From positions 27,256-91,255 of IMG/VR virus record IMGVR_UViG_3300036790_000231: 64,000 bases of DNA; one strand, written 5' to 3'. Positions within the stretch are counted from its first letter, which is position 1. Each line of letters opens with the position of its first letter. Made by a program: the position numbers and the translations under genes. The stretch comes from a virus. The notes beneath the pieces were generated by a model. The model did no database searches. It saw nothing but the letters and a program-made list of their open reading frames with translations, and was not told where the DNA came from. Positions 27,038-36,767 of the stretch are shown here, in pieces.

Positions 27038-28018
27038 TTACCTATATACAACCTGATCAACAACTTCACCCATTGAATAGTCCGGATCTGAGACAACTGG
27101 GTCAGCAAATACCCTGAATGTTTGAGCAATAGTTTGTTGATTGCCAGACTTCATATACTCAAGGGTTGAAGCTTGAGGAGACTTCAGAACTCTACGCATA
27201 AGATGACCTCTTATTTTACCGGCAGAAGTTCCAACAGTTCTCTTATGAAGAATAGCCATTCTACGTTCTGTATAAGCAGAAGGATTTCCTAGTCCCAAAT
27301 GTCTCTCGTTAGGCGTCTGAGTTATATCAGTGGTGATTTCTCCACCTTCCCAAGCAAACTGAATATTTTCTAAGCTTGTTTGAGCAAGAGGAGCATCAAC
27401 TGTCATCTCCCATTCATCTGGAATAGCTAGAATAGCCGCCTGAATCTGATCAATATCGATCATACTCTCAGTGTTATTCCTGGTAAGTTTTATTCCGCCT
27501 TTAGTGGAACCAAGCTCAGTCCAAGAACCAACCGGATCATAAAGCCCAAAACCTGCTTGAACTCTTTTAATTTCTGATGTAGCTTCTTCAGCAGTTTTTT
27601 TCAGCGTATTTTGAGCAATAACGATCAATGGTTGAGCATGATTCTCCAGTTCTCCAGCAAATTTAACTGTAATTGCATTTTTATCTAATCCTTCTGTTCC
27701 TTCACATTCCACACCTTCTTCTCCGATAGAAGGAAGTTCTTCCAGAGCTTTTTGTATATCTTCAGAACTCAATTCATTATATTTAAGTTCTTTAGTTTCA
27801 TAAGACATAAAACCAAACGAAATGATACCAGTAGTAGGTTCTTTCGTTAATTTAGTAATTTCTTGTTCCTCATTAGTATAACCAGTAGTAGCAAGATTGA
27901 TTATACTTCCTAATTTCTTAGGATAAGGAGTAGAATAAGGGGCTACAAGAACACGAGCAGGGCCACGGATAATTCCGTCCCCCAGCGGTTCTACTCTCTC
28001 AAATCCACCCGTAGACAT
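27038..28018 (-). CDS. major tail tube protein with inserted Ig-like module
   Basis: A 326-residue protein that would form the tail tube. RVLVAPYSTPYPKKLGSI near the start, DEWEMTVDAPLAQTSLENIQ and the C-terminal AQTFRVFADPVVSDPDYS match the usual tail tube layout. Residues about 61-140 form a separate module (ISFGFMSYETKELKYNELS...ITVKFAGELENHAQPLIV) that is also in the decoration protein at 31,919. It is followed by the strong hairpin at 26,984. Confidence 0.75.
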   Translation of the reverse strand: MSTGGFERVEPLGDGIIRGPARVLVAPYSTPYPKKLGSIINLATTGYTNEEQEITKLTKEPTTGIISFGFMSYETKELKYNELSSEDIQKALEELPSIGEEGVECEGTEGLDKNAITVKFAGELENHAQPLIVIAQNTLKKTAEEATSEIKRVQAGFGLYDPVGSWTELGSTKGGIKLTRNNTESMIDIDQIQAAILAIPDEWEMTVDAPLAQTSLENIQFAWEGGEITTDITQTPNERHLGLGNPSAYTERRMAILHKRTVGTSAGKIRGHLMRRVLKSPQASTLEYMKSGNQQTIAQTFRVFADPVVSDPDYSMGEVVDQVVYR

Positions 28019-28038
28019 GGGCTATTCCTTTCTTTTTA

Positions 28039-28359
28039 CTAAGAGCCCTGCGCAGGCGCGATGGGCGAGGGAGTGGACACAGTGACAGAAGGAATTGGTT
28101 TAGATTCGGAAGAAGAGACAGACTTGCCCGCTTCCTGATCCTTCACAATTTCTATCTGAAATCCTTTATTAACTCTACTAAGCTCATTGGGTGTAATATA
28201 TACTACATCCCCATTCAAATAAAGGGAACGTGATATACCGTTATCACTTCTAAATAAATCTATTCTATTATTTGTATCACCTAACGATATATTGCCAATA
28301 TATCTCACAGGGATCGAAGGCTCGACACCATCGACCGTAACTTTTGTAGCGTCGGCCAT
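28039..28359 (-). CDS. small virion-operon protein, unknown
   Basis: A 106-residue protein. Residues 1-75 are compact and beta-rich (VRYIGNISLGDTNNRIDLF) and the last 30 are a Ser/Pro linker (SVTVSTPSPIAPAQGS). It lies 16 bases before the tail-completion-like gene and 20 bases after the major tail protein in gene order; I cannot assign it further. Confidence 0.6.
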   Translation of the reverse strand: MADATKVTVDGVEPSIPVRYIGNISLGDTNNRIDLFRSDNGISRSLYLNGDVVYITPNELSRVNKGFQIEIVKDQEAGKSVSSSESKPIPSVTVSTPSPIAPAQGS

Positions 28360-28375
28360 TTTCTTTCCTTTCAGA

Positions 28376-29032
28376 TCAGAAGCTTGTCTTCTGTACTTTA
28401 TATTCTAAAAGTCTTCCTTGCAATATGCAAACTGGAGATGGTTCATTTCTCACAAAAGGTTCGGATGTTTTTGCTACTGGAGGATTGGATATTTCTCCAG
28501 TTAAAACCCCACCCAGCGAAGCATTTTTTTTAATACTCATATGTACTGCATCGGATAATCTTTGTAATTTACTATCCAGTTCTTCCTCTAATTTAATTCC
28601 TTCTTCATCATGTAAATTTTCTTGTTTAATAGGTTCTGATTTACATAATATATCTATAAATAAGGTTGCTTCAACTACATCAAATTGATCAGGTTGAAAA
28701 CTGGCTGGTTTAAAATCATGACAAGTAGTAGTTATATTTGGCCATCTGTCTAGCGAAGCTTCCATCAATGATGGCTTTATACCAGTAAAAAAATTATTTT
28801 TTTCTACTTGAGGTATAAGTATTCTATTAAATTCAAATCCAGTAATTTCATAGTATTCCTTATCTCTTTGATCCCAAGAATATTGTAACTGTTTAGTGAT
28901 GGATGGTAAATATTTTATTAATTGCGCTTTGGCAGCTCGCTGAACTTGCTCAGCTTCAATACCCTGTCCAACTGCTAAATGACTGTAATCATTTCCAAAA
29001 GGCTCAAATTCTTTTATAATTTCGTTAGCCAT
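28376..29032 (-). CDS. probable head-tail connector or tail terminator protein
   Basis: A protein of 218 residues from ATG 29032 (a TTG at 29056 would add 8). It has no recognised domain. Its place between two head-tail region genes and the tail tube gene is where the head-tail joining or tail terminator protein is found. Function from position only. Confidence 0.55.
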   Translation of the reverse strand: MANEIIKEFEPFGNDYSHLAVGQGIEAEQVQRAAKAQLIKYLPSITKQLQYSWDQRDKEYYEITGFEFNRILIPQVEKNNFFTGIKPSLMEASLDRWPNITTTCHDFKPASFQPDQFDVVEATLFIDILCKSEPIKQENLHDEEGIKLEEELDSKLQRLSDAVHMSIKKNASLGGVLTGEISNPPVAKTSEPFVRNEPSPVCILQGRLLEYKVQKTSF

Positions 29033-29033
29033 T

Positions 29034-29981
29034 TTATGGGAAAGGATAAAAACCAAGTGTTAACGGATCGAATGCTCCCCAATAACCTGTATAAAGCGGC
29101 TGATTGTCAAATGGATCCTTGGTCACATATCCCCTTGGACGACTCAATCGTTTCAAATTCCCATTAGCTTCCCAGCCTTCGTCAAATTCCAATGATGAAG
29201 CGGGCATGGGAACTGCCTTGCGTTGAGGCAGTTTAAATACGAGAAATTGTAAATCACGCCAATTCTGTTCTAGCTCTTTGCATAATCTATCTCTTAATTT
29301 TTCCAGTGCTGTAATTGCTTCTGGATATGAAGTAATCTCCGTAGGGGATTGAGCAGTTTTCGTTCTTGCTTGTCTGGCCCAATAATCAATCCCTGGACTA
29401 CAAAGCTCAAATGCCAATCTCTTAGAAAAATAGTCCAACTGAACTAACGGATATACTTCTGCCTCTTCATCGGCTTCAACCGCTTTACCAAGCACCCTTT
29501 CTTGAATTAGAACGGCATATTTCTGAACTCTTCTTTCGCCAAAATTAGGATCTTTGATAAGGGCATAAAGAGTAGTTGGCATATGATCGGCTACTCCATC
29601 AACTATTGCACCTGTTTTTATCCCCAATCCAGGTCCGTGATCAGAAATTATTATAGGAAACTCTAAAGTCTCTTCATATTCCGAATCCTTAGAAATCCCC
29701 CACCATCCAAAATATTCTCCCTCAACTGCCACATCTGATTCAACAAATTGATATTTTACGTTATGCCCTTCTGCATCTTTTGGCCAAATTGATTCTCCTA
29801 ACTCACCATTTATTAATGGTACTCTAGAAGTTAATGGCCTCATAAAGAATTTAACTTCAATTCCTTCGGTATTGATTGTTTCTTGTCCTCGCAAAATCGT
29901 ATCGGTTAGGGGTGGATGGGTTACCCCTAACCGAACGATTACAGGATTATTAGAAACTTTTGTACTAATGAATGTAGTCAT
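29034..29981 (-). CDS. virion protein of the head-tail region
   Basis: A 315-residue protein. It has an immunoglobulin-like opening with FFMRPLTSRVPLING and EGEYFGWWGISK, and ends with FDPLTLGFYPFP. The part DGWEANGNLKR... is Gly-rich. It may be a connector or neck protein; no family was recognised with certainty. Confidence 0.55.
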   Translation of the reverse strand: MTTFISTKVSNNPVIVRLGVTHPPLTDTILRGQETINTEGIEVKFFMRPLTSRVPLINGELGESIWPKDAEGHNVKYQFVESDVAVEGEYFGWWGISKDSEYEETLEFPIIISDHGPGLGIKTGAIVDGVADHMPTTLYALIKDPNFGERRVQKYAVLIQERVLGKAVEADEEAEVYPLVQLDYFSKRLAFELCSPGIDYWARQARTKTAQSPTEITSYPEAITALEKLRDRLCKELEQNWRDLQFLVFKLPQRKAVPMPASSLEFDEGWEANGNLKRLSRPRGYVTKDPFDNQPLYTGYWGAFDPLTLGFYPFP

Positions 29982-29984
29982 GAA

Positions 29985-30599
29985 TTAGGCTACTACTGCT
30001 GCTTCACCTTCGGAGTTTATATCAACCTCATTGGCTATCTCTGATACTTCTGTAGCTTCTCTTTCAAATTCAATAACAGCTGGCCTTCTAGCATGATTCA
30101 TCTCATAAACTATAACTCCATTAACGCTATCATCGTCAAGGATCTCCATTTTCTCAAGTATATCTCTTACGCTCATAGCATCATATCCATTAAATGGCTC
30201 TCTCTCAGACGGAGCAACAAATTCAATTACAGTATTCCTATTCAGTCCACCACGCTCATATTGACGAACTTGCTCTACTTCATCAAATTTTAATTTCTTC
30301 ATTCTATCTATTATTTCTTTTGGATGAAGTCCTACATAATCTTCAAAGGGAGGGTCAACTGTTTGACCGTTAGGAGCAATTCTTGCCCCCTCAGCAGTGG
30401 TTGCTTCCACCCTATATTTCTTTGCCTCTCTATCAGTAAGTGGTTCAAAAGTTTGTGTGTACCAATGAATTCCAGTACTTATTTGCTTTTTTATATGGTC
30501 ACTAAGCTCCCAATCTGATACAACTTGACCGGGAAAATAATTCTGTGACTCGCCCTCAGAATCCATAGCAGTCGTTTGTTTTCTAACTAAATATGGCAT
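29985..30599 (-). CDS. head-tail connector candidate
   Basis: A 204-residue acidic protein directly after the major capsid gene, where head completion proteins are coded. The C-terminal third is acidic and Val-rich (ATEVSEIANEVDINSEGEAA). A segment KKLKFDEVEQVRQYERGGLN reads as a helix-hairpin typical of short DNA-end-binding motifs in such proteins. Function from position. Confidence 0.55.
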   Translation of the reverse strand: MPYLVRKQTTAMDSEGESQNYFPGQVVSDWELSDHIKKQISTGIHWYTQTFEPLTDREAKKYRVEATTAEGARIAPNGQTVDPPFEDYVGLHPKEIIDRMKKLKFDEVEQVRQYERGGLNRNTVIEFVAPSEREPFNGYDAMSVRDILEKMEILDDDSVNGVIVYEMNHARRPAVIEFEREATEVSEIANEVDINSEGEAAVVA

Positions 30600-30623
30600 G
30601 ATCTTTCCTTTTCCTTATATTTT

Positions 30624-31880
30624 CTAAAACGCCTTACCGAGTAAGAAGCACTGCGGCCTACGTAATCTGGGAAACCTTGAGCATCCTTGTCTAAAGTAAG
30701 TAGTCTTTGACTCGTGATCAATAATTATCTCAGATTGAGGTCCAATCTCCTTACGTAGAGAATTCCATGTATCAGATATAACTACAGGGCCATCGGCAAC
30801 ATCTGCGATATTCTCACCCTCGAACACATAATTCGTAGTCATAAGAACCTCTCCATTTTGTAAATAAGTAGTCATAGCCGACTGACCACGATTATATCCA
30901 AGTTCAGTAGCAACTTCATTTGTTTCTTCTCTATAGCCAGAATCTGTAACGATCAGCTTAGGAGGTTCGGCAGCAACCCCACCCTGAGCATCTGATGGAG
31001 TCGAGCCCCACAGCAAGCTAAGAATGTCATCTACAGTCGGGAGAAAAGCATTCCTATCTGTATTGGTTAAATAACCTCTGGCTTGATTTGAGCGCTGCAA
31101 TTTTTCATATGTATAAGAATTCATATGAATACAAGATCCATAAACCCCTGTATCATTACCAATGATTTTCTGCCACGAACGAATATCGTCAATAGGAGTC
31201 GAATTTAACCTATCTGTCCATGGGACCGCAGCAGAAGGCTTATGAGTTTCTAAATAGTTATATTTTATTTCGTATGACTGACCGCCAGCATAATTTACAA
31301 CAAGAGGATTACCCTTGAATACCTGCCAGCGCATAACTTCAGTCAATCTCTCAAAGCGAAGCTGAAGAATTTTTCCAAGAGTGGCAAGATCTACACCGGC
31401 ACGTGCTCTAATTGCTCCAACATCAGAAGTTAATCTAATATAAAGATCCTCCGAAATAGGAGACATTTCATCAAGTAACAGAAGCTCTGTGACTTCCTCT
31501 GTATAATTGATCTTTGGATTATAAATTGCAGGAGTTGCATTTGGCGCTCTAAACTGGCCGATACCAAACGGAGCAACCTCGGCAATATCCCTGCGAATTA
31601 AGCGATCCATTACTGGTTTGAGCGGAGCAATATCTGCCCCAGGCGATGGAATTGTCTCCCAGGCAGTCAGAAGAGCGCGTCTAACGATATCCGTAAGAGC
31701 GGCCTGCGGATAAAGATCAAAAACATTCAAGCCTACATCGCCAACACCAGGACTGGAGATTTCAGAACCTACACCGGCATCTCCTCCAGCAATAGGCATA
31801 TAAACATTAGCGAACCACTCTTCGATTCTCCTACTATCATCTATTCTCTTATTTTCCTTTGTCATTTTGGCTTTTGCCAT
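30624..31880 (-). CDS. major capsid protein, lambda gpE-type
   Basis: A 418-residue protein that would build the capsid shell in the HK97 fold. It has the features of the phage capsid E family: VTELLLLDEMSPISEDLYIR, then LQLRFERLTEVMRWQVFKGN, which is the family's conserved RxExxMRWQ region, and a C-terminal YVFEGENIADVADGPVVIS. It follows the decoration gene, as in lambda-like order (protease/scaffold, decoration, capsid). Confidence 0.85.
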   Translation of the reverse strand: MAKAKMTKENKRIDDSRRIEEWFANVYMPIAGGDAGVGSEISSPGVGDVGLNVFDLYPQAALTDIVRRALLTAWETIPSPGADIAPLKPVMDRLIRRDIAEVAPFGIGQFRAPNATPAIYNPKINYTEEVTELLLLDEMSPISEDLYIRLTSDVGAIRARAGVDLATLGKILQLRFERLTEVMRWQVFKGNPLVVNYAGGQSYEIKYNYLETHKPSAAVPWTDRLNSTPIDDIRSWQKIIGNDTGVYGSCIHMNSYTYEKLQRSNQARGYLTNTDRNAFLPTVDDILSLLWGSTPSDAQGGVAAEPPKLIVTDSGYREETNEVATELGYNRGQSAMTTYLQNGEVLMTTNYVFEGENIADVADGPVVISDTWNSLRKEIGPQSEIIIDHESKTTYFRQGCSRFPRLRRPQCFLLGKAF

Positions 31881-31918
31881 GACTTATTTCCCTTTCCTAT
31901 CTTGGTCAAAAGCCAATT

Positions 31919-32647
31919 TTAATAGAAATTACAATTTTTGAGGGCTTCTTCTGCTAATAAACCATATTTTGTCCACTGAGGCATTTTCGATATATCGAAA
32001 GTACAAGCATGAAAATAAAGTGGAAGAGGCTCGTCTGCAAAGAATTCATTTCCCCAGAAATCTTTATCTGGACCGTCATATACACCAATGATCTTCTCAG
32101 CAGTTTCACCAGCAGTAGTAGAGGTAGAAGTAACTTTTGGAGAAGTTCCTCCAGTAAGTCCACTTGAGTTCACTACTAATAATGGTTGAGCCTTATTACC
32201 AAGCTCGCCTTTGAATTCCACAACAGCAGCTTTTTCATTTATAGGCTTTGATTCTTCAGATGTTATAGCTATATTTTCCGAAGAAGCAATAGTGCTCATT
32301 GATACTAATGCCGTTGTTAATTCTGTAATAGTTGCATTATATTTTATTCCGCTAGACACCATTCCACCATATTCAATAGTGAAAGTTCCACCGGTTGGAG
32401 AACCTGTCTCAGTAAGAGTTTGTTTAGCATTTTTATTCGTGCCAAGCTTTTCAAATATCTTCACCTTAGTAGGATCAGATGTACTCTTGGTAAGAAAAGT
32501 TCCAATAGCTATCTCGTATCTTCCTTCTGAATTAGCCGTTAGAGTAGTTGCATCAAACCAAACTGATCTTATTGAGTCTCTTCCCGCGAAATCACGAAGA
32601 CAGGTGATCCTTCTAATTTCGCGATTACGAAAATGATTCCAAGGCAT
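31919..32647 (-). CDS. head decoration-type protein with Ig-like module
   Basis: A 242-residue protein located between the protease and the capsid gene, where lambda gpD lies. Residues 1-60 and 185-242 form a domain that carries a beta-rich insertion at 86-180 (GTFTIEYGG...IKYNATITEL...VEFKGELGNKAQPLLVV). This insertion has the pattern of repeats seen in actinobacterial surface proteins and phage decoration proteins, and a second copy sits in the tail tube protein. Role in stabilising the capsid is inferred. Confidence 0.65.
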   Translation of the reverse strand: MPWNHFRNREIRRITCLRDFAGRDSIRSVWFDATTLTANSEGRYEIAIGTFLTKSTSDPTKVKIFEKLGTNKNAKQTLTETGSPTGGTFTIEYGGMVSSGIKYNATITELTTALVSMSTIASSENIAITSEESKPINEKAAVVEFKGELGNKAQPLLVVNSSGLTGGTSPKVTSTSTTAGETAEKIIGVYDGPDKDFWGNEFFADEPLPLYFHACTFDISKMPQWTKYGLLAEEALKNCNFY

Positions 32648-32648
32648 T

Positions 32649-34916
32649 TTAGTTTCCTTTTCCGTTCTCGCTGAGCATCATTTTGATATAAGGATCATCT
32701 TTTAAGCTAGGATCGGCTTTTACCCATTCCTGAGCCATGTCAATGCCAGTTTTCTTTTTATCTGGATCGCTTGCTTTAGTCTGCAAATCTGGTCGCCCAT
32801 TTACAGGACTCTGCAATAATGATGCTTGCTCTGCAAAAGCTATTTTCTGTTTATCGTTTCTAGGAAGAGCTTTGACAATTCTTTCAACAATTTGGGTAGC
32901 TGTCTCAGGTATCGAAACAGTATGACCGTTATCAGACAATTGAAGTTTAATTGCTACATCTTCATCATCGCTAAGTAAAATGGTTTCAATCTCTTTAAGC
33001 AAACCAGGAAACTCTTTTAATCCTTCGTCAGCAAGCTCAGAAATTCTATTTTCTACACGAGCTTTTTTCTCTTTATTTTTAGTCTCAGAAAGTTCAGAAT
33101 TTATTTTCTCTATCTGAATATTCTGTTGCCTCTGAAACTCTTTAGCCTCATTAGAGAGGCCAAGAAGCTCCATTTGCTCCTCTGACATAGCAAGAAGCGT
33201 CATATTCCCTCCTTGGGGCTGATTACTTAAATGTGTTCCTCTTCTGCGCTCGCTGGCAATGATTAGAGGATCTTGTGACATACTTAATTTACTAGAAGTT
33301 TTTTTATCTTTCCCAAAACCAGGCAAAGATTCTATATCTACGCCAAGCTCTTTTGCTCTGCGCCGTATAAGAGTTTTAGCTGCTTCGTAATCTCCATGTT
33401 TAGAAGCAGCTAAAACAGCAGCGGCGTGAAGTTGTTTAACATTGTTTATAGGATATGATCCATCAGGTAATGAATTATTATTAGATTTAGCTTTATCTCT
33501 TTCTGCTTGATCTACAGAAAGATAAAGGTCAACTATAATTTTCTCTTGCTCGGATAGTCCCATCCCTTTTCCTAATTTGTCTAGTTGCTCTTTATCTTCT
33601 TTAGGATCAATTGTATCATTTACCCATCTTTTACTTACATCAATCCATTGTGAAAAAGATGATAAATGAACAACGTTTTTATCATCTACTGTATAAGGAA
33701 CCACCCAAGCATCATCATCTTGTCCAACTCCATAATTTACCTTTACTAAGGCTTTTCCATCAGTAATATCTATAACAAAATATTGTGGGTATGAATCAAA
33801 ATCAGGCTCAAAAGTATCTAATATCCTTTCAACCTGATTCTCTATATCATGATAGGAAGGTTTTTCTCCCCATTGAATATCCGCAAGAAACTCACCTTTA
33901 GAAGCAGTTTTCTCTGTTTTTGGTGGCTCTGTGATTTCTTGCGAAAGTTGTGAAATCAATTTTGGTGGATCTAGTTTATTCTCCGGAACAGTAATATCTT
34001 TTTCCGATAACATCATAGATATTATAGTTCTCTCAGAAAAATCGCTAGATTTACTTCCATAAGCAGATATTCCACCCATCCAAGGTTTATGAGTAAGCGC
34101 TGTATGATCTAAAGCCACTGGATATACTTTTCCCGTGGTAGTATTTTTATAGTCATATAAAATTCCAGAAGAACGAGAAGGAATAGTACCTCTCTGGACT
34201 TTTCCCTTAATATCTGGCTCAGTGAATTCATGAGCGGCCAGAACTACTTTCTCGCCAGGGAACTTTTTAGAATCTGCTATTACAAGCTGTTTTATATATC
34301 CTGTATTTTCTAAAAGATTATTTTCATGGCTAGTCGGAATAGTTACATACTCTATTGCATTATCATTAAAAGCATCTACAATGTCTTCCAGTCCAATAGC
34401 TTTTGTAGGATCGTTAGAATGACCAGGAACAAATATAAGAGGCTCATCTAGCTTCTCACCATTTGGACCAGGACGTGTCGCAAGCATTCCCGATCTAAGA
34501 ATAGGGGCCCAAATCAATCCATTATCATCTTCACCAAGAGTAATTGGCTCTTCAAGATTTATGTCTGAATAAATCTCAAATCCAAGATCTGTACTTTTAT
34601 CTTTTAGAAGTTTAGAAAAATCTTCGGAAAATCCTGTATTTAGATTTTTCATGAGAGTTGATTTAGCCCATACCTCACCCGCAGGGCCGCCCCAAAGGAG
34701 ATCCTCACAATCTTCTTTTGGACATTGGTCATGAGAGGCATGGAAATGAGCCATATCTGCGACATGCTCGTCAGCAAGTGGTTGACCAGAAGCAATTTTT
34801 TTGCCTATTTCCCAAGTTCTAGCAGGCATGTCGGGAGAAAAACGTCCTTCATCGCGAAGTGCTAATCCTTTTTTTGCCGCCGATTTCATCGCAGCAGTCG
34901 GCTGATTTTTTTTCAT
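32649..34916 (-). CDS. capsid maturation protease fused to scaffold
   Basis: A 755-residue protein. The N-terminal 80 residues have the pattern AAKKGLALRDEGRFSP...TWEIGKKIASGQPLAD...WGGPAGEVWAK, a module found in many phage head proteins. Residues about 90-290 form a protease-like domain (ILRSGMLATRPGPNGEKL...TIPTSHENNLLENTGYIK...ALDHTALTHKP). Residues about 355-440 are an unknown compact domain, 495-535 contain the LHAAAVLAASKHGDYEAAK helix pair, and the last 190 are charged, mostly helical, scaffold-like. Fused protease-scaffolds that process themselves are common in siphoviruses. The start overlaps the intein gene by 4 bases. Confidence 0.75.
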   Translation of the reverse strand: MKKNQPTAAMKSAAKKGLALRDEGRFSPDMPARTWEIGKKIASGQPLADEHVADMAHFHASHDQCPKEDCEDLLWGGPAGEVWAKSTLMKNLNTGFSEDFSKLLKDKSTDLGFEIYSDINLEEPITLGEDDNGLIWAPILRSGMLATRPGPNGEKLDEPLIFVPGHSNDPTKAIGLEDIVDAFNDNAIEYVTIPTSHENNLLENTGYIKQLVIADSKKFPGEKVVLAAHEFTEPDIKGKVQRGTIPSRSSGILYDYKNTTTGKVYPVALDHTALTHKPWMGGISAYGSKSSDFSERTIISMMLSEKDITVPENKLDPPKLISQLSQEITEPPKTEKTASKGEFLADIQWGEKPSYHDIENQVERILDTFEPDFDSYPQYFVIDITDGKALVKVNYGVGQDDDAWVVPYTVDDKNVVHLSSFSQWIDVSKRWVNDTIDPKEDKEQLDKLGKGMGLSEQEKIIVDLYLSVDQAERDKAKSNNNSLPDGSYPINNVKQLHAAAVLAASKHGDYEAAKTLIRRRAKELGVDIESLPGFGKDKKTSSKLSMSQDPLIIASERRRGTHLSNQPQGGNMTLLAMSEEQMELLGLSNEAKEFQRQQNIQIEKINSELSETKNKEKKARVENRISELADEGLKEFPGLLKEIETILLSDDEDVAIKLQLSDNGHTVSIPETATQIVERIVKALPRNDKQKIAFAEQASLLQSPVNGRPDLQTKASDPDKKKTGIDMAQEWVKADPSLKDDPYIKMMLSENGKGN

Positions 34917-36544
34917 AGAAGCACCATTTCACTTTGGGGCGGTTCATCGAGCCCGATTAAAACTCTGTATACATCGCACCTTTCAGACAGATCTTCCAGT
35001 ATCAAGGCTACATCTTCGGGCATCGCCATCTCCCCCATGTCAAGTTCTGATAAATGTCTGTGGCCGCCCCAAGGAGGAGCTGCGCCTTTATCTGCCTCTC
35101 CAATTACATATCCTGGATCTCCAACATCGGGAGTTTTTGAATGTCCGGCCTTACCACGCCAGAAAGTCGTCTGACGAATAGTGTCCTTCAAGACACCGCA
35201 GAGACCTTTTGTTTTTGGCCCAAATCTCTTAAGATTATCTTTATAACAATTATGTACCACTACTCCATTTACTACAAAGTTGTGGTTGTCTTCAACTTCA
35301 ATATCCCACACATCCTCATATTCATCTAAAACTACTACAGATAGAACTTTGTGATTATAGGTTATACCAACAGCCGGATTTCTTTCCCTATAAGCTCTCT
35401 TCGAGTATAAATCTCTACATTTTTTGGTGCAATGAACATGATTCCTGTATTGAACCGTAAATTCATCACCGCAATTTTTACAAGAACGAACAATTATTTT
35501 ATCTTTTATTTTTTCATTAAGTTTCTTAGTACAAGAGCGACAAGTTACATCTATATCTACTTTTCTAGTTCTAACTAATTTTCCACAATTTTTACAGTTT
35601 ACTTTTTTTCTCTCGTCAGAATAACTTTCCTGCCTACATTTAGCAGAACAATAAATTTGTGTAGTACCAGTAGCTACAAAAGGATTATCACAATTAGTAC
35701 ATCTTAATTCTTTTCCTATAATTTGTTTCATATAACTAGCGGATTCTGGGCATTCGCCACAAGTAAGATGGTTTTTATATTGAGGCAAAAATATATTAGT
35801 GCAATATCTACATTTTCTAAGATCTTGTTTCTGATTTATTTTATCTCTAGCAGTTTCATGATGAATTTTCAAATGATCAGCATTATCTAAAAGGGAAAAA
35901 TTATTAGGATCATTATTAGATCTACGTTCATCCAAATGATGGATATGATTATTTTTACTTTTACTGCTAACAGAAGCCAAGCATTTATACTCAGAAGCCC
36001 ATTGTGACCTATCTGGTGATAATCTAACTAGTGGTAGATAATCTCTATAAAATGGCATTAAAGAATCGCCCGAATGTAAATCTTGAGCCTCCACATAAGT
36101 AGAATCTCTACACATAAAACGATGATCCGGTGTACATCTGATCATTTTTCCGCTATCTAAAATGACCATAACGAGCTGAGCGCTTTTTCTTATTTGTTCA
36201 CTCCATTTTACAGTTTTAAGTTCAAAAACTTGTAAATTTGTATTAAAAGACCAAACCAGATCATCTTTCTTAATCTGAGAAATTGGAATTCCATCAGGAT
36301 ATTTATCCATATCTCTAGGAGCGTCTACTGGTGTATCAGCAGTAAAGCATTCTCTCCAAGGGTGCGCTTTTCCTGCATAATGTCTCAAAAGGAATCTTAA
36401 ATATCCCATAGATCTTGGATTTGATGTTACCTTTTGATAATTAGAAAGTAAAAGATCTATTCTTCTATCTATCTCATCAAATAATATAGATTCTATTCTT
36501 TTGTCTGACGCTAATTGTATATCAGACACGAATTCCATCCTCAA
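34913..36544 (-). CDS. virion-operon protein interrupted by an HNH intein
   Basis: A 543-residue precursor. The host protein (extein) is residues 1-65 plus 433-543, 176 residues after splicing; the join HPWRE/CYKDNLKRFG lies in a conserved-looking stretch (YAGKAHPWRECYKD...LKDTIRQTTFWRGKAG). That pattern occurs in phage proteins, but I cannot name its job; the place at the head end of the virion operon suggests a head or packaging role. The intein is described separately. The start overlaps the upstream gene by 23 bases. Confidence 0.8.
   Translation of the reverse strand: MRMEFVSDIQLASDKRIESILFDEIDRRIDLLLSNYQKVTSNPRSMGYLRFLLRHYAGKAHPWRECFTADTPVDAPRDMDKYPDGIPISQIKKDDLVWSFNTNLQVFELKTVKWSEQIRKSAQLVMVILDSGKMIRCTPDHRFMCRDSTYVEAQDLHSGDSLMPFYRDYLPLVRLSPDRSQWASEYKCLASVSSKSKNNHIHHLDERRSNNDPNNFSLLDNADHLKIHHETARDKINQKQDLRKCRYCTNIFLPQYKNHLTCGECPESASYMKQIIGKELRCTNCDNPFVATGTTQIYCSAKCRQESYSDERKKVNCKNCGKLVRTRKVDIDVTCRSCTKKLNEKIKDKIIVRSCKNCGDEFTVQYRNHVHCTKKCRDLYSKRAYRERNPAVGITYNHKVLSVVVLDEYEDVWDIEVEDNHNFVVNGVVVHNCYKDNLKRFGPKTKGLCGVLKDTIRQTTFWRGKAGHSKTPDVGDPGYVIGEADKGAAPPWGGHRHLSELDMGEMAMPEDVALILEDLSERCDVYRVLIGLDEPPQSEMVLL
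35249..36349 (-). mobile_element. intein with HNH endonuclease and zinc-finger array
   Basis: Residues 66-432 of the precursor, 367 residues. Block A starts CFTADTPV at C66, block B has CTPDHRF (T138, H141), block F is VWDIEVEDNHNFVV, block G is NGVVVHN with N432, and the next residue is Cys (C+1). So it should splice. A homing HNH sits at about 199-230 (NNHIHHLDERRSNND), followed by four or more CxxC pairs with the look of repeated zinc knuckles that may read the target DNA. It is inserted in a gene that otherwise encodes 176 residues. Confidence 0.9.
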
Positions 36545-36767
36545 TTTCTTTCATTTCATGAGAATTCAATGCTGGAGAGAAAATATGTCCACAAAAAGAA
36601 CATTTAATAATTACATTCAATTCATCTTGGAATTCTCTTGACAAATCAAATCTATTGAATGATAAAATGTCATGTAACTGCTTATCGTGCGGACAACGCA
36701 GTTTTCCATCTTCAAACAACGACCTACTCACGCGCACGTGCTTACTAGAAGGGGCAGAAATTGGCAT
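36522..36767 (-). CDS. small zinc-finger protein, start of the virion operon
   Basis: An 81-residue protein with two possible zinc-binding parts: C24 with H26 in LRCPHDKQLH, and CSFCGHIF near residue 56. It is the first gene of the virion operon on this strand and overlaps the intein gene by 23 bases. Function unknown. Confidence 0.6.
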   Translation of the reverse strand: MPISAPSSKHVRVSRSLFEDGKLRCPHDKQLHDILSFNRFDLSREFQDELNVIIKCSFCGHIFSPALNSHEMKEIEDGIRV

